NCBI GenBank assembly: GCA_018806915.1
Contig: JAGKQI010000034.1
Coordinates: forward strand, 806,001-870,000
Length of the DNA: 64,000 bases
From: Phytophthora colocasiae
Taxonomy: Eukaryota; Oomycota; Peronosporomycetes; Peronosporales; Peronosporaceae
Reading direction: 5' to 3'
Part shown: one piece after another, positions 26,346 to 38,104 of the stretch
Layout of the letters: every line of letters begins with the position of its first letter
How positions within the stretch are numbered: position 1 is the first letter of the stretch
Program-made: the position numbers and the translations under genes
Notes under the pieces: generated by a model
Database searches by the model: none
What the model was told of the DNA's origin: nothing
Seen by the model: only the letters and a program-made list of their open reading frames with translations

Positions 26346-28378
26346 GACTTTGACTCCCGCACTTGACCTGCAAGACGACGACTTTCAAAGAAGTCGTCGA
26401 TCGCTTGCACTTGTTCACGCGGCAGTGGCCACTGCCGTGTAACACAGTACTTCGTGCCCGGCACGAGATCAATCTCGTGCTGTACGCCCTTATCCTTCGG
26501 AAGCTCCGAAGGAATCTCGTCCGGGAGTACATCCTTGTACTCCCGCAGAATCTCGTAATAGGGACTCGACTTCAACGAGTCCCAACTCTGCTCCTCGAAG
26601 CGTTGCTTCTTGGTCTTCGCACTGAGGGGGTCAACGCCCTCAGTGATGCCATCGACGACGAGCTGCTTCAGCTCTTCGGCTTCGCGATCCACTCTCTCGA
26701 TATCCGAGAGAATGCAAATTTGTTCGATGCGTCCATCGTACAAGTCTCGCGCGAAGCGCTTCCAACTCATCGTTGGAAGTGCGGTCAACGCCGACGCACT
26801 CGTCGGCGGATTCTCCAACCGCATCCTCTGGTACTGTAACCCAGTATCAGTACGTGTCAAGACGTTCAACGTCTCGACACTCGGTGTCTGCACTGCAGAC
26901 ACACCCGTCTCAGTCCCGGACTGAGACTCGCGCAGCTCCCTGAGCTTGCGCCGCGAAGGTCTACCATGGAGCCCGGCTCCAGGTGCTCCACGTCCAAGGC
27001 ATCGCACCTTGGACGGGACGTTATCGCAATCGTCAGCGGATTCCTTCCGCTGACTCGCACTATCAAGCCCGGCTTGAGTGCCGCTCATCGCGTGCAGCGC
27101 TGCTGCACGTGAGCACGCAGGTTGTTCGGGTGCTGGGCGTTTGCAACCGCCAGCACCTACTGCCGCGCAGTCGGTTCCCTGAACCGCTGCGCCTCCATCC
27201 GCTCCCGGAGCGGATGAAGCAACCGCTTCGTCGACTCCCGGAGTCGACGTGCTCTCGCTAGCTTCCTGCGCTAGCGAGTGTTCGCTTGTACACATATCAT
27301 CCGTTCCCAGAGCGGATGTACGATCGCTAGTTCCCGGAACTAGCAGCGACTGTTCGCCTATACACGTCTCATCAGCTCCCGGAGCTGATGACCGATCGCT
27401 AGTTCCCGGAACTAGCAGCGAAGCGCCAGTGGCGTCAGCTCCCAGAGCTGACGCACGCCTTTCGGTTCCCCGAATATTATTTGCTTCGTCAACTCCCAGA
27501 GTTGACGCGACGTCGTCGGCGCGACCCTTGGGGGCTTGAAGTACCTCCAAGGATACCGGTAATACCGGTATTTTACCTTCTCTCAGGTGAATGCGATTCA
27601 CCTGACCATCACTCATGTGACAAACATCATTCAGATGTTTACGCGTCAGGTGATTCACATTCACCTGACCATCACTCATGTGACCGCGACCCTTCGGCTC
27701 AGATTTCTGAGTCGACACACATTTTCTCCCAACGACTCCCTGAGTCGCTGGCGGTCGCCGGCGGCGATCGGAGGCAGCGGCGGCCGCTGCTGCCTCAACT
27801 GGGGATCCACATGCACCGGCCGGTGCATGTGCAGCACTGACAGGGCCATCGCTCTCTGTCGCGCATGTGTTGTTGAAGCGTACGAGCGTACGCTTCTCCC
27901 AGTTGATCACCGGGTCATGCCGTGCAAGCCACGGCATGCCTAATACCAAGTCGAACTTATCGTCTAGATCCAAGATGATAAGATCTTCTACAAACATCCT
28001 TCGTTTGTAAGAGAAGCGCACACGGACTACGCGCTTCTCAGTCCTCACGGTGGCACCTGTTGCCAACCGCACCTCCAACACGCCGCGAGGCGTGTCGGCC
28101 TCTTCGAAGTCAAACCTTCGAAGACTTCCCTGTCGAACAAAGTTGTTAGACGCGCCCGAGTCCACTAGGGCACGAAGAGAGTTTACTCTCTTCGACATCA
28201 CGTTCAGGATGACAAGGCCTGGCTTGTCATCTTGCATCTCGCAGCGAGAAACCTTCTCGCTGGGGGCAGCAGCCTTCAACGTCGCGTGTCCGAGTTCGAC
28301 ACGCGAGACTGCATTACCAGTAGGACGCCCCGCGCCTACTGGTCCTTGGCGTTTTTTGAACGCCCGCCCGCTGTGCAC
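26270..28378 (-). CDS. pol: H2 pol N-terminus: protease, linker and RT start
   Basis: 702-codon frame parallel to 21855-19738 in H1. The protease carries ALVDSGASNNFVRQG. The linker has the LVPGTSDR repeats but one copy only of the CESQS/VQTPSVE block that H1 has twice. Unlike H1, the frame runs on into reverse transcriptase (CVTRQWPLPREQVQAIDDFF), showing that protease and RT form one polyprotein in the intact family. A 1-bp deletion near 26346 then ends it. Confidence 0.9.
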   Translation of the reverse strand: MHSGRAFKKRQGPVGAGRPTGNAVSRVELGHATLKAAAPSEKVSRCEMQDDKPGLVILNVMSKRVNSLRALVDSGASNNFVRQGSLRRFDFEEADTPRGVLEVRLATGATVRTEKRVVRVRFSYKRRMFVEDLIILDLDDKFDLVLGMPWLARHDPVINWEKRTLVRFNNTCATESDGPVSAAHAPAGACGSPVEAAAAAAASDRRRRPPATQGVVGRKCVSTQKSEPKGRGHMSDGQVNVNHLTRKHLNDVCHMSDGQVNRIHLREGKIPVLPVSLEVLQAPKGRADDVASTLGVDEANNIRGTERRASALGADATGASLLVPGTSDRSSAPGADETCIGEQSLLVPGTSDRTSALGTDDMCTSEHSLAQEASESTSTPGVDEAVASSAPGADGGAAVQGTDCAAVGAGGCKRPAPEQPACSRAAALHAMSGTQAGLDSASQRKESADDCDNVPSKVRCLGRGAPGAGLHGRPSRRKLRELRESQSGTETGVSAVQTPSVETLNVLTRTDTGLQYQRMRLENPPTSASALTALPTMSWKRFARDLYDGRIEQICILSDIERVDREAEELKQLVVDGITEGVDPLSAKTKKQRFEEQSWDSLKSSPYYEILREYKDVLPDEIPSELPKDKGVQHEIDLVPGTKYCVTRQWPLPREQVQAIDDFFESRRLAGQVRESKSRTVPQRSVLRNHRAAGASFMRTTS
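28316..28357 (-). promoter_or_regulatory. H2 gag-pol -1 frameshift signal
   Basis: Same slippery heptamer A AAA AAC (28351-28357) and 9-bp hairpin (28335-28343 with 28316-28324) as in H1, unchanged. Confidence 0.9.
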
Positions 28379-29322
28379 TTGCGTGCATAGTGACCGATGT
28401 TACCACACAGGTAACATCGAACCTTGACGTTCTTACGCTGCTGTTGACCAGCAGTCGTAGCACTCGAGAGGTCCATTGGTTCCGGACCTCATGTCTTCGC
28501 AACAGGACGCGCCGGCTTCGGCGCGTTCGCATGGAGTTTAGCTTGACGTCGGCTAAACTCCTCTTGCATCGCAAGGCTGATCGCCTCCTCGAGAGTATTC
28601 GGATACTCTCGGAAGAGATATGTTTTGACTGCACCATCTCTTAGTCCCTTCATGTACGTGACGACCTTGGTCGCCTCGTCGATCGGGTTGGCCACTATGT
28701 TCGATACCAAGTATCGAGCACGCTGGGCAAAGGTGTGAACATCATCCTTGCCCTGTTGCAGATCGAGAAACTCCGCTCTCGATCTGAACTCGTTCTTTGG
28801 AGGCTCAAACGCAAGCTTGAGTTCCTCCTTGAACTCCTCGTACGTGCTGAAGCACGTAGGATCCGAGAGTCGGCGCCCATAGGCCCAACTCCTCGCACGT
28901 CCGCCAAGACATGACATGGCGAACGCGACCTTCGACATCGGATCGACGATACGTCGAGCCGCAACGGCTGTGTCAAGTTCGACAAGCCAACGAAGGAGGG
29001 TCTCGTCCTCCTTCCCCGTGTAGGTACTCACGTGGAGTTTCAACGACTCCACGCGTGGCTTCGGAGAAGCCACCGAGGCAGCAACATCTCGTTGCTCCTT
29101 AACAATGTACCCCAGAGCAACACCGTGTTGCTCTGTCGGCGATAGCGTACGAAGCATCGTAGCTACCGCTGCCTCTCCAATGACTCGCGAGAGTCTTTGG
29201 AGAGCCTCCCACTCTGGATCAGACAGGTGGGCGCAGTCCGTGCGCGTCACGGACATTTGAGGGGTCCCAGCGGATCCCTCATCCATTGGGGAGTTCTCTA
29301 CCCCGCGTTCGTATGACTCCAT
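28336..29322 (-). pseudogene. gag: H2 gag with nonsense codon
   Basis: Nearly identical to H1 gag. At 28489-28491 the codon after AKT is TGA (H1 has GGA), truncating the protein at 277 residues, before the zinc knuckle CYLCGNIGHYARKC that is still encoded downstream. The stop lies upstream of the slippery site, so it should also abolish gag-pol synthesis. Confidence 0.9.
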
Positions 29323-29371
29323 ACGAACGAACAGCAGTCGGTCGTGGGACGGACTACAAAGTGCTACCAGG

Positions 29372-29831
29372 TGTAATGGGTCTACCTAGACCTATTAGGT
29401 GGCGTACACGTGCGCTTACGTGTATGAGGAAGCGTGCAATTAGAATAGACTTAATTTAAGTATACTTATTTAAATAAGTATAATTAAATCAAATATAACT
29501 AAATTAAACTGCAAAATACCGTAAAATGAGAACTGTTATTGAATTTGGCATAAGCCAATTATGGACCTCCTAAAACTGTTTGTTATCTATTTCTAAAGGG
29601 TCTGCCAACGTGTGGTTGGCAGAAACTCTGCTCAGTGATTGGTAGAAATCCGTTACTTTCTACCAATAATATGCACAAATGCACACGAACCACCCAATAA
29701 TGTGGTTCGCCAATGTATCCTTTGGGGTGTACAGCACACCAAGGTCTGAGGCCCAATTCCAACCTCTAACAGTTATCCTAACTGTTAGAGTTACAAGTGG
29801 TACAACCACTTGTACGTGTAACCCCGTTACA
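29372..29831 (-). repeat. H2 5' LTR (with primer site 29351-29369)
   Basis: 460 bp with the variants TTAGGTGG and CGCCAATG shared with the H2 3' LTR. The primer site TGGTAGCACTTTGTAGTCC (minus) lies two bases inside it. Confidence 0.95.
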
Positions 29832-30789
29832 GGGGGGATCTTGGTCTTGGACTCGAAGATCTTGTGGATCCTTGGATCCGGGGTTGCCTTTGTGGGTGTG
29901 GGGTCCTTTTCCTTTCCTTTACTGTCTTGCTTGCCGCCTCCTGTAGCGGTTGGTCTTGAGGGTGTTGAGAGGTCGAGGGATCCTACGGTTAAGCAATCAA
30001 CACCGTTGGATCCGGGGTCTTAGGTAAGCCGGCCAAATCGGGGATCCGGTCTTAGCTGTAGCTAGGTATGCGAAGAAACTTGCAGGAGCACTAAGGGGAG
30101 GCCAATACACTATCCTCTTCCCTTGTCTGAGGTCCTGAAGAAAACCACTTGCGCACTAGAAGGTAAATTCGACTCTCTGATTTATGGTTATCCAGTTCCT
30201 TATCCTGTACCCTATCTTTCCCATCGCAAATCTCTATCTTGGATCATGCTGGCTCTCCTGCAACTTCTCCACTATGTCGATGTCTTGGATCTTGAGGATC
30301 CGAGTTCGGATCCGAGGATCCTGGATCTGGATCTCTGGATCTTAGATCTTGGGGATCCGGCTTCAGGATCCGAGGATCTTGGATCTTGGGGATCCGACTT
30401 AGGACCGCGGGATCCGCACTTAGGACTGCTGGATCCACACTTAGGACTGCCGGATCCGCAATTAGGACTGCCGGATCCGCAATTAGGACTGCCGGATCCG
30501 CACTTAAGACTGCCGGATCCGCACTTAGGACTGCCGGATCCGCACTTAGGACCACCGGATCCGCACTTGGGACCACCGGATCCGCACTTGGGACCGGGGA
30601 ATCCGCACTTAGAACTGTGGGATCCGAACTTAGGTCAGCTAGGCCAAGTGGGTCCTAACTTAGGGTCCGCCCTAGAGTAGGTACCCAGTTCCAGGGACCT
30701 GTCCTTATCGTAGCACCACTGTCGCACGTCACCCATCATCGTGGTCGTTCTGCGTCGTATCCGGTTTGATTTGAATCCACTTCACCACA
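29832..30789 (-). repeat. G3 5' LTR, outer piece
   Basis: Continues the G3 LTR after the H2 insertion and ends CTTCACCACA (30780-30789), the reverse complement of the family G LTR start. It is divergent from the G1/G2 LTRs and very rich in GGATCC. It contains the 21-bp tandem array at 30390-30635. I see no gene in it; frames across the array are by-products of the repeat. Confidence 0.8.
30390..30635. repeat. 21-bp tandem array inside G3 LTR
   Basis: About twelve imperfect head-to-tail units of the type GGATCCGCACTTAGGACTGCC, each containing a GGATCC palindrome. Units differ by single substitutions and the spacing stays at 21 bp throughout. Because 21 is a multiple of three, both strands stay open across the array. 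Confidence 0.9.
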
Positions 30790-31208
30790 ACACTGGACCG
30801 GATAGTTCTCCGATCTGGCGAGCCTGTATGATCGTCAGGACGGGGTCCTGGAGCAGGATCTCACTCCGGTAATACGACATCTCGATTGCATCGTTCTTGA
30901 TCCTTGACCTTGACTTAACAACGTCTTCGGATCCTGAATCTGGGGCTTTCAGTTTCGCTCGGGTGTTCTTGATCTTCTTCTTCTTCGTCGATCTTGAAGC
31001 AGCCGTGGACTTGGTGAGCGGATTATTTTTCGGATTCGCTGATTCCTTATCGCTCGTTTGCGGATCTCGATTCTCATCGAAATCCGCGGTTGCCCCCGAA
31101 GGGGCCTTGGGAGGAATTCGAGGTTTTTCTTCGACATCTGAATCGTGATCCAGGTCTGCCTCATGTCTGTCAGTAGAGATCCTCCCAGAACTCTGCTGAT
31201 CTGTGGAT
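30790..31208 (-). pseudogene. gag: G4 gag N-terminal fragment
   Basis: Minus-strand code for the N-terminal disordered part of family G gag (AFNF... on the opposite reading, KKKIKNTRAKLKAPDSG in frame), equivalent to 32700-33150 in G1. It is bounded by the G3 LTR at 30789 and the G1 LTR at 31209, each inserted into it. The matching 5' part of G4 (leader, primer site, LTR) is at 50923-52314. Confidence 0.75.
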
Positions 31209-32582
31209 TGTGGTGAAGCGGACGAAAAATTTTTCCCGGAGAGGCGATGTCAGCCACGAACCCGAATAGAGTCGGAACGAGCGACAGGGGGGGACCTGTG
31301 ATCGCCAGATCTGGGTCGAATCAGACGAAGGTACGATGGGTCCCGCCGGGAACAGGCAACGGAGACACCGGCGAAGAAGCAGGTGGAGCGGTGTTCGTGG
31401 GTGATCCGAATCCTGCCGTGGTGTTCGTGGGTGATCCGAATCCTGCCGGAGGAAGAATGGGGAAATCAAGGATGTTCTCGCGCGATCAACGATGACGGGG
31501 CCCCAAGCGAGCATGATCAGCTTACCCTGGCGCCCCGAAGCCTCTAACAGCACGATCCAACTTCCCCGGGCGGCGACGAAGCGAGATCACGCAAGATCGC
31601 GCAATGATCCTCTCCCGTATAAGTACGAGATCAGCTCCGGATCAAGGTCAACCCCAGGCGCGACGCAAACTCTTCTTGTGGCCTGATCCGGATTCTTTGA
31701 AGGATCACCAAGCGGGATCAGGCAGTGATCAAGTCCCGATTAAGTACGAGATCAAGCTCCGGTTAAGTGCGAGATCAAGCTTCGGTTAAGTGCGAGATCA
31801 AGCTTCGGTTAAGTGCGAGATCAAGCTTCGGTTAAGTACGGAATCGGCTCAAGATCAGGGTTAGGGGAACCAAGCTAGAGATCAGCTATGTAGCCAGTGT
31901 CATGCGATCGTAGGATAGTAAATCAGGATGGGACCAGTAGGCATAGGAATAACCATAAACAGAATCGAATTTGCCCTGAACCACTCAAGTGCCTTCGCCA
32001 CGCCTGGAACCGGGAACTACATTGGCCCTACAAGCGTCAAGAAGGTAAGGATACGTGACCTAGTATAGCGGTTAAGTCTGGATAATATATTGGCCAGCTT
32101 TGCCCTATCTAGTGAACTATCCTTTAAGTGCATACATCGGATCGGAAGGAATTGGTTGTTTAGCCTAAGGATCCCGTCGAATCTCGCCCCCTCAAGACCC
32201 CCGCTATCGGAAGCGGAAAACAACGAAAGGAAGGGACTGAATCCCGAACATTGGACTATTGGAAGACCTGGATCAAGAACCAGGCACCCGGATCAAGGCT
32301 CGAGAACTCGCCTACGACCGGGATCAAGTACCCCGAGGTGGAGTGAAGAACTTCCACGCCGCCTCAAACCCCTGCGTCACCCAAGACCTTCTTCTCGTCC
32401 CAAGACATCTTCAGAAGTTACCTGGAAGAGCGTAACCCGCCTACCGACGGGTACACAAGGTGAACACTACACGCAACAAGATCACGGATCATCGGGGGAC
32501 CCCCTCCGTTAGTCGGTGTCTGGGCGCAAGTGGCGATCGCGATCGGCCTCAACCAGATTTTGGCCAGATCCGCTCCACCACA
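31209..32582 (+). repeat. G1 5' LTR
   Basis: 1374 bp, TGTGGTGAAGCG...TCCGCTCCACCACA. It contains a duplicated 28-bp block near 31395-31450 (GTTCGTGGGTGATCCGAATC) and four copies of a 23-bp repeat (GTGCGAGATCAAGCTTCGGT...) at about 31743-31840. About ten substitutions separate it from the 3' LTR besides the repeat number. Confidence 0.95.
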
Positions 32583-32583
32583 A

Positions 32584-32601
32584 TGGTGCGCGTGCCCGGA
32601 T
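32584..32601 (+). other. G1 primer-binding site
   Basis: TGGTGCGCGTGCCCGGAT, one base after the LTR. It fits a complement of a tRNA 3' end whose T-stem and acceptor would read ATCCGGGCACGCGCACCA. Confidence 0.75.
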
Positions 32602-32672
32602 CTTCTGGTGACTTCGGATATCACCGTGAGTCCCAAGAAGATGTCAAGATTAAAGAAGAATAAGGCGAAGAA

Positions 32673-33799
32673 GTGCCTACGAAGGTTGGATCAACGGAGG
32701 CACTGCTTAAAACGGAAAGATCCACAGATCAGCAGAGTTCTGGGAGGATCTCTACTGACAGGCACGAGGCAGACCTGGATCGCAATCCAGATCTCGAAGA
32801 AAAACCTCGAATTCCTTTCAAGGCCCCTTCGAGGGCCATTGCGGATCTCGATGAGAATCGAGATCCGCACACGAGCGATAAGGAATCAGCAAAGCTGAAA
32901 CCTAACCTGCTCACCAAGTCCACTGTTGCCTCAAGATCGACCAAGAAAAAGAAGATCAAGAGCACCCGGACGAAATTGAAAGCTCCAGACTCAGAGCCAG
33001 AAGATGTGATCAACCCAGGATCAACGATCACCAAGGACGCGATCGAGCAGGCCTACTACAGGAAGAGGCTAAGCGAGACCTTGCTTAACGATCCTGTTCT
33101 TACGATCATACAAGTCCGTCAGATCGGTAACCTTACAGGCCCAGTGTCGAAACCCCAGATTAGCTCGGACCGCCTGCAGACTGGATCGTCATGCTACGCG
33201 TCAGCGACCTCGGAACCAGACTCAGATAGCCCGAGAAGGCTGCAACGCATGTCGTTGGGGCCCTCCGGCGCCAAGTTCCTGAAATCGCGTATGAAGAAAC
33301 AAGATACACGATCGGTGGGCACGAAACTGGAGGCTAAGACACCTGATCAGCAAGAAAATCGCCGGATCCGGACAGATCAGACCGCGCCGACGACTAATTC
33401 CACTGGATCGAGCAACAAGTTGGACGACTACTTTCAGATGGCGATGGATCGTTTCTTAAAAGAACGGAATCTCGCGACACCCTGATCGCCGATCAAAGGG
33501 GAGTTGGATGTTGAAATGGAGTCCGTTACGGCCTCGGATCCGGATGCATGGAAATACGATCCGGACGATATGGGCATACCAAGTTCCGGTGGACAGACGT
33601 CGAGCCGAGCAGCGATCGCATCCGCGGCGATCGGTCAAGGAGGATCGTCAATGATCCAGCGGGTCCGGATCTCAGCGATCTCGGATCTGAAAGATTTTGC
33701 GGGTAAAGATCTGGACGAAGATCGCGCTCGGGCCTGGATCAGTAAAGTCAAGTCAGCATTTCAGCGCGATCAGGCTACGGAAGAAGAAAAATGCCTCAC
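32673..33799 (+). pseudogene. gag: G1 gag, N-terminal part (cut by C1)
   Basis: Encodes the Lys/Ser-rich gag N-terminus (KKKKIKSTRTKLKAPDSEP) and the beginning of the gag core (ISDLKDFAGKDLDEDRARAW). A CGA-to-TGA change stops the frame at 33483-33485 (G2 reads on through RSPIKG). The same frame continues from 33486 until the Copia element C1 enters at 33805, in codons for CLTF. The remainder is at 39868-40797. Confidence 0.9.
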
Positions 33800-33804
33800 A
33801 TTTG

Positions 33805-34086
33805 TGTTGCAGGTGATCCAATACGATCCCGCAATGATTACGGTAAGATGTTTACGCCACCGATGATTAGACGAGTAGGATGATTGGACGAGTACAGAAT
33901 GATGGTGATTGGATGCACCAAATGATTGGATGCAGACCAGGTAGAGAAAACAGTGTAAGCTCATATCAATCAATCACTTCTGAATTTCCATTCTACCCCT
34001 CAAGTGACTTCCCTCGCCTCGGCCTCCTCGCCCCAAGCTTCGGCAGTCCTCCCCTCGCAAGACAACCTCTACCACGACCTTCTTCA
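33805..34086 (+). repeat. C1 5' LTR
   Basis: 282 bp, TG...CA ends. It appears identical to the 3' LTR at 39581-39862, which would imply a recent insertion. Confidence 0.95.
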
Positions 34087-34090
34087 GGTT

Positions 34091-35100
<1,010 letters not shown>

Positions 35101-36130
35101 AGTGATTCTGCCCAACCGGAGTGTGCGCGACGTCCGAATCGAAGATGCTCTCTACGTGCCGAGTATGAACAAGAACCTGCTATCTGTGCCTCAGATCAAC
35201 CGAAGTGGAGACTTCAAGGTGGTGTTTGACGGCTCCGAGATGCACATTGCGCGCAAGTCGTCGAAGAAGATCGTTGCTTCCGCAGACCTGATCGACGGAC
35301 TCTACTGGCTACGAGTACCAAAGGGTTCTGCCAATTCGACGACTACGGTCTCGATCAACAGTGTCGATCTTCATGCGCGGATGGGTCATGCTCCGAACGA
35401 CGTGCTACGGAAGATGGTTTCGAGCGGCATGGTGACGGGCGCAAAAATGCCGACCTCGTCAAAGAACTCAAGCGGATGCCGCGGGTGTCAGCAAGGAAGA
35501 TGGTCCAAAACCCTTTCCGAGTAACCCGGACAAGCCCAAGTACAAGCCATTCGAGTTCCTGCACTTCGACCTTTGTGGCCCCATGGAGAAAGAGTCGCTT
35601 GGTGGCAGCAAGTATCTACTGCTGATCACTGACGAAGCCAGCGGCTGCATGACGGGATTCTGTTTGCGCGCCAAGTCGGAGAGTGAAGACTGTCTGCGCA
35701 AGTTCATCGCTAAAGTGGAGCGCCAATTCGATGCCAGGGTCAAGTTCGTGCGTCATGACGGTGCCAAGGAGTTCGCGACCAACTCGCTCAAGGCCTTTTA
35801 CGACAATCATGGCATTGAAGTCCAGCCGACGGTTCGATATGCGCATCAGACGAATGCTACTGCGGAACGCGCCACCCGGACGATTGTGACTATCAGGCGC
35901 AGCATGCTTCACTTCGCACGTTTGGACAAGACGTTTTGGGCGGAAGCGGCGATGACGGCAATTTACATCAGAATCGACTGCCGTCACCCAAGGTCCCAGG
36001 AAAGACGCCGTTTGAGATTGTGTACAAGAGGAAGCCCAACATGAAGCACATGCGCGTTTTTCGGGTGCAAGGCCTACGTCCTGACGCCGAAGGAGAAGCG
36101 ACTCAAGTGGGACCCCAAGGCTCGTGAAGG
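35101..36130 (+). pseudogene. pol: C1 integrase, frameshifted
   Basis: Contains the pre-integrase domain with H-H-C-C (LHARMGHAPNDVLRKM...CRGCQQG, 35367-35500). After a shift the integrase core follows, with FLHFDLCGP, VKFVRHDGAKEF and NATAERATRTI (D, D, E; 35555-35885). The C-terminal part (KTPFEIVYKRKPNMKHMRVF) is in yet another frame near 36000-36060. Order integrase before reverse transcriptase identifies the element as Ty1/Copia. Confidence 0.85.
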
Positions 36131-36498
36131 AATTTTCATGGGCTATGAAGAGCGTTCGAAGGCGTATCGCGTTTATGACATCGAGGCGGGCCAGGTAGTG
36201 ATTTCTCGCGATGTCACTTTCGACGAATCGACCTTCGACGACGCCAATGTTGTTGTGGATGATGATGAAGATGTCGAAGATGCTGCGGATATCGCTTGAA
36301 GACCTCGAGATTTCGAACGACCATGGAACGCGTGAATTCAAGCAGGCGGGAAACGCAAGGCTCGTTCTAATGCTGAGGATCGTGAACATGTTCGTCGACC
36401 GCGTCGCAGCGCTGGATTAGAAGAAGCAAGCGCTCCGGACTCCTGACCATCAAGAAGCCAAATCTGAAGACAATGATGATGATGACTCGACTCAGCCG

Positions 36499-38098
36499 AT
36501 GTACTGGCGTGCGAGTGCCAATGCAGTGGAGACGAGTGACAGCGCCGAGCCGAAGACGTTCCAAGATGCTGTGAGCGGCGAAGACCAAGTCCACTGGCGG
36601 AAGGCGATCCGAGCAGAACTCAAGTCGATGCGACTTCGTGGAGTGTTTCGTGGCGCCAAATTACCGAACAACCAACGCGCGGTCGGAACCAAGTGGAGTG
36701 TTCAAGATCAAGCGTAAAGCCGACGGGTCCATCGAGAAGTACAAGGCTCGACTCGTCGCGAAAGGATTTGTGCAGAAGTATGGCATCGACTACACCGAGA
36801 CGTTTTCGCCGGTGGTCAAGTACGTCACGCTGCGAATGATCATCGCTGTGGCCAAGTTCTTCAATTGGCCCCTCGACCAACTTGATGTTGTCACGGCGTT
36901 CCTGTACGGCTTGATGAAGGAGAAGGTGTTCTGCAGTGTTCCAGAAGGCGTGGAACTTGATGACGGCTACGACTGCGTGGAACTGCTCAAGGCGATCTAC
37001 GGTCTCAAGCAAGCTTCTCGAGTGTGGAATGAGACTTTTGACGAGTATGTGCGCTCCATCGGATTTCGCGTTTCGAGCTACGATCCGTGCCTCTACATCA
37101 AGATTGTCGATGGTGACTGCGTTCTGATGCTGGTGTACGTCGACGATGTTTTGGTGACCGGAAGCTCTTCGACGATCATTGCTGAAGTCAAGAAACAGCT
37201 CAAGGCACGATTCGAGATGACCGACAGCGGCAAATGTTCCTTCATTTTGGGGATTGAGGTGGTCGACAATGCGGATGGCAGTGTCACATTGAGTCAAGCT
37301 CGCTACATCAACGACATCCTGGAGCGCTTTGGCATGCAGAACTGCAAACCTGCTGCCAGTCCAGTCGACCTCAGCATGAAGCTCGTTGCCAGTGACGTCT
37401 CGACCAAGTTGGATGCGCCGTTCCGCGAAGCTGTCGGTGCTCTCATGCACTTGATGACGTCGACTCGCCCGGACATTGCTTTTTGCAGTTGGTTACGTTT
37501 CGCGCTTCATGGAGAATCCTCAAGTCGAGCACTGGATTGCAGTCAAGCGCATCTTCCGTTACCTTCAGGGCACCAAGTCGCATGGACTCCGTTTTTCGCC
37601 GACCAAGGGAATCGACTTTCGTGGCTATTCGGATGCAGACTGGGCTGGTGACCACAGTGACCGCAAGTCGACTTCAGGCTACCTGTTTCAAGTTCTTGGC
37701 GGACCTGTGTCGTGGGGATCCAAGAAGCAATCGAGTGTGTCTCTTTCCACGAGTGAAGCTGAGTACATTGCGCTCAGTCTGGCAATCCAAGAAGGCAAGT
37801 GGGTGCACAAGCTTCTGTGTGAGATCCTTGACGCTGCAGGCGAAGACATCCCGGATCTGAAGATTTTCGAGACAATCAGTCGTGCATCCAGATGACGAAG
37901 AACCCTGTGAACCATGGCCGCGCGAAGCACATCGACATCAAGTACCACCACATCCGTGATGAAGTCAAGCGCGGTGAAGTGATCGTCGAGTACTGCGAGA
38001 CCACGACCATGCTGGCCGACATCTTGACCAAGGGACTCGGCGGACCTCGTCACAAGGACTTAACGACGGCTCTTGGCGTTCAAGCGTGTTCGCATTGA
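36499..38098 (+). pseudogene. pol: C1 reverse transcriptase and RNase H
   Basis: RT starts near the HWRKAIRAELKSM segment (36595) and then KARLVAKGFVQKYGIDYTET. The catalytic box is MLVYVDDVLVTG (about 37128-37163). Then comes ARYINDILERFGMQNCKPAA, an extra T near 37483, and RNase H with YSDADWAGD (37628), STSEAEYIALSLA (37750) and KHIDIKYHHIRDEV (37930). The stop is at 38096-38098, seven bases before the middle LTR. Three small frameshifts separate the blocks. Confidence 0.9.
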
Positions 38099-38104
38099 GA
38101 GGGC

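Larger units (their letters stand above)
13606..29831 (-). mobile_element. H2: family H Ty3/Gypsy element with H1 nested inside
   Basis: Minus-oriented element with 5' LTR 29372-29831 and 3' LTR 13606-14064. The flanking GGGGG at 13601-13605 and 29832-29836 is the target duplication (one side has six G, so the edge is ambiguous by one base). With H1 (15391-23308) and one TCCAC removed, its length is 8303 bp. It contains primer site, gag, protease, pol, an antisense gene and a polypurine tract. Gag has a nonsense codon and the reverse transcriptase has several 1-bp deletions, so it cannot now be autonomous. Confidence 0.9.
8418..30789 (-). mobile_element. G3: family G Ty3/Gypsy element, split and 3'-truncated
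   Basis: A minus-oriented family G element. Its 5' LTR reaches 30789 (ending CTTCACCACA, the reverse complement of the LTR start) and continues at 13605-13365 once the H2 insertion (13606-29831) is removed, giving an LTR of about 1194 bp. Next come the primer site (13346-13363), intact gag (13264-11156), the -1 frameshift site, and protease plus linker down to 8418. Reverse transcriptase, integrase and the 3' LTR are missing. G3 itself sits inside G4 gag: G4 code resumes at 30790. Confidence 0.85.

Noticed and set aside
27181..27440. Regularly spaced palindromic repeats as a CRISPR-like array
   Set aside because: Units are coding repeats (LVPGTSDR) of unequal spacing in a eukaryotic retrotransposon; no spacer-repeat regularity and no cas genes.
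30123..30680. Open frames with repeated Pro-Asp-Pro-His-Leu-Gly or Ala-Asp-Pro-Ala-Val-Leu on both strands
   Set aside because: They are by-products of the 21-bp tandem array, whose length is a multiple of three, so several frames stay open. The array lies inside an LTR.
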